Source: Climacteris rufus
Lineage: Eukaryota > Chordata > Aves > Passeriformes > Climacteridae
Direction: 5' to 3'
DNA length: 64,000 bases
Assembly (NCBI GenBank): GCA_013398175.1
Contig: VZRZ01001924.1
Location: 124,001-188,000, forward strand
Positions within the stretch are counted from its first letter, which is position 1. Each line of letters starts with the position of its first letter. Below the pieces are notes generated by a model that saw only the letters and a program-made list of their open reading frames with translations, was not told where the DNA came from and searched no databases. Made by a program: the position numbers and the translations under genes. Of this stretch, positions 62,224 through 64,000 are shown piece by piece.

Positions 62224-64000
62224 AAAATATTTGTTATTTCCAGCTACTGGCACAGTAGAATCCTGTCTGGATTTTCAGGCAGGTCCACCTCCAATCATTA
62301 TGTGAGCTTCTACTCCCAGACAGCTCATTTCTTCCTTCCTTCCTTTCCATTCCTTTTCTGCACTTGCAAACTCTTAGTAAGACATTTTTAAACACCTTTG
62401 GTTTCTGACAACTTCTTTATTTGAAGAAAACAGAAATAGATTAAAGAAGAATATAGAAAATTAGAAATAGCTTTAAAAATCTATCAGCTTGTACTATAAA
62501 TGTAGGGTGAAGGTTTTCACTAAACAATTTCTTAATTTTATTTGAGCTAATGAGTCTTAAATTTGATAGTGATCTGGTATTCTGATAGAAACCTACACTG
62601 AAAATATAGGTTTTCTTTTCAGTGAGTATGCAATTTAAGGTTATCTGAAAAAGGGGTTTGCTTACATATACACAAGTACATCTACTGTTTTAAACAAGAA
62701 GGCATCATGGCAGCTGGCAAGACTAAAACTTCTTCAGTTCCCACCTCCATACTTATGATTACTGTTAGCTAAAAAAATTGAAGATACACAGATTAAATGC
62801 TTTGTGTTAAAAAAGAAAAATGTTAAAACAATTCACAACAAAATAACCCAAATTTTCTCCTTTTAAAAAATCTATCCTGTCAGTGTCTGAAGTCTGAGTA
62901 TTACAATACAATGCAATACAATAAAGTCTGAAATACAGTAAGGAAGTACCTCCTAGCTGAGGCATAAACTTTTATTAAATAGGGAAAGGTGGGACACTTT
63001 GTGATTAAATAAAGCTAGGAGTCTGAAAAACTCAAAATTTATGTGCATACATGAATTATGCAAATTAAATAACACAATTGTTTTAGAAATTACTTTTAAA
63101 TTTTTTAAAAGTAAAAGGAGACAATATCCATGGAATGAACTAAAAAAGTCCAATAAGAGAATTGAGAAAAATGATGAAAATATGCCCATGTTTTATAAAG
63201 TTGCTCATAAAGCTCATGGCTCTAGAGTTTTACTGTTATGGAACATTATACAGCTGATTTTGTGCTTACAACACATGCAAAGGAAAAGCTTCTCCCAGCC
63301 TTCCTTTCAGCAATACACACTCCCCTAGAGAGATCACTACTATAATTATACTTAGATTTTTGGTTTTAGCTGTGCATTACAAACCAGGGGATAGGTACTG
63401 GACAAACTGCTCAAGCTGCATCCCCCCAAATGCCAGCCACTGCCACCAGAGCCAATGGTTCTGGATTAAGCCCAGGTAAGGTTAATACATCTAGCCCACA
63501 ACCACATATTTTTCCAAAAAGTCATTTGACTTGATATGAACAGAATATTCATTACCTAATGGGACTGATTTGGGATAGTTTTATCAGAAAGCTCTGCTAT
63601 CCCTTCTAAAACAGGTATATAACACAGTCAGGAAACTGTCAGAGTCCTTCAGTCTGCTTCCCTGATATTTCAGATGTCACAGTATAATGCCTTTTTTAAT
63701 ATAATCAATCTCCTTCTTAATAGTTGGAAGTTTTCTTGATTCTAAACTTTCAGTTAGGAGTCTTTAGAAAGCTTTGTAACTTCATTGTTTTTACAGTTAG
63801 AAAGTCTATCATTTGACACTAGAAAGAGTGACGCTTACGTAAACAGCAATCGTTCATATTTCCCAGAACTCAAAATATTTGTATAGAAACACTGAACTTG
63901 AAGGACATAAGTAGTAGCACTCATTTCAGCAACTCTAAGCTTGCGAAATTAGTCAACAGAATAGCCACTTAAGTAAGAAAAGCAGACAGATTATTCAAAT

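Larger units (their letters stand above)
60443..64000 (-). other. ANOS1 intron 9 (partial)
   Basis: This is the sequence upstream of exon 10 on the minus strand. I looked for the exon encoding the start of FnIII-3 (the …FYQD…VYWKK region of anosmin-1) and did not find it, so the intron probably continues beyond the window. It contains two CR1 3' fragments in opposite orientations (61697-61750 and 62071-62223). Confidence 0.6.

Noticed and set aside
62560..62605. Possible missing ANOS1 exon (minus-strand GFYQN resembling the anosmin FYQD motif)
   Set aside because: The following residues do not match the LQVKVYWKK region and there is no phase-1 donor, so it is coincidence.
63825..63850. Donor-like GTAAGC on the minus strand near 63830
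   Set aside because: The sequence before it is interrupted by stops or does not resemble anosmin-1 in any frame.
1..64000. CRISPR arrays, operons, prophage or other bacterial systems
   Set aside because: The spliced vertebrate gene, CR1 elements and avian LTRs show nuclear vertebrate DNA; no regularly spaced repeats were seen.

Overview
The window is vertebrate nuclear DNA, most likely from a bird. It is AT-rich and has no operons or dense coding. It carries several copies of the CR1 LINE, the dominant interspersed repeat of birds and other reptiles, with the typical 3' end (…ATTCTATGATTCTATG). It also has avian-type endogenous-retrovirus LTRs. Which bird cannot be settled from the sequence alone.

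One real protein-coding gene is visible: the 3' part of ANOS1 (KAL1, anosmin-1) on the minus strand. Five consecutive coding exons can be placed to the base: 60442-60348, 58156-57985, 56787-56567, 54372-54231 and 53555-53497. All have consensus splice sites and the reading phase is continuous through to the stop codon. They encode the end of the third fibronectin type III domain, the whole fourth one, and the histidine-rich C-terminal tail. The 5' exons (signal peptide, cysteine-rich region, WAP domain, FnIII-1 and -2, start of FnIII-3) are not found and should lie beyond position 64000. A long 3' UTR probably runs from 53496 down to about 48.98 kb, where an AATAAA signal lies on the minus strand.

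Positions 1 to about 48.9 kb look like a gene desert downstream of ANOS1. It holds CR1 fragments (4195-4817, 5290-5500, 15885-15960, 19170-20138, 25416-25645, and an ORF1 piece at 41690-42200). It also holds two solo LTRs, one at 5638-6266 flanked by matching target-site copies and one ERVL-type at 27240-27846, plus microsatellites and short tandem duplications. The least expected item is a decayed Ty3/gypsy-like relic at about 43600-44330. It keeps recognisable pieces of a gag zinc knuckle, an aspartic protease and an integrase zinc-binding domain.

A single N at 17406 sits inside a 126-bp near-perfect duplication that looks like an assembly or haplotype-merging artefact. I found no tRNA, rRNA, CRISPR array or multi-gene system. 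Apart from the relic, the most interesting non-coding signal is a triple nuclear-receptor half-site array at 29250-29273. I see no evidence of an undescribed biological system here.
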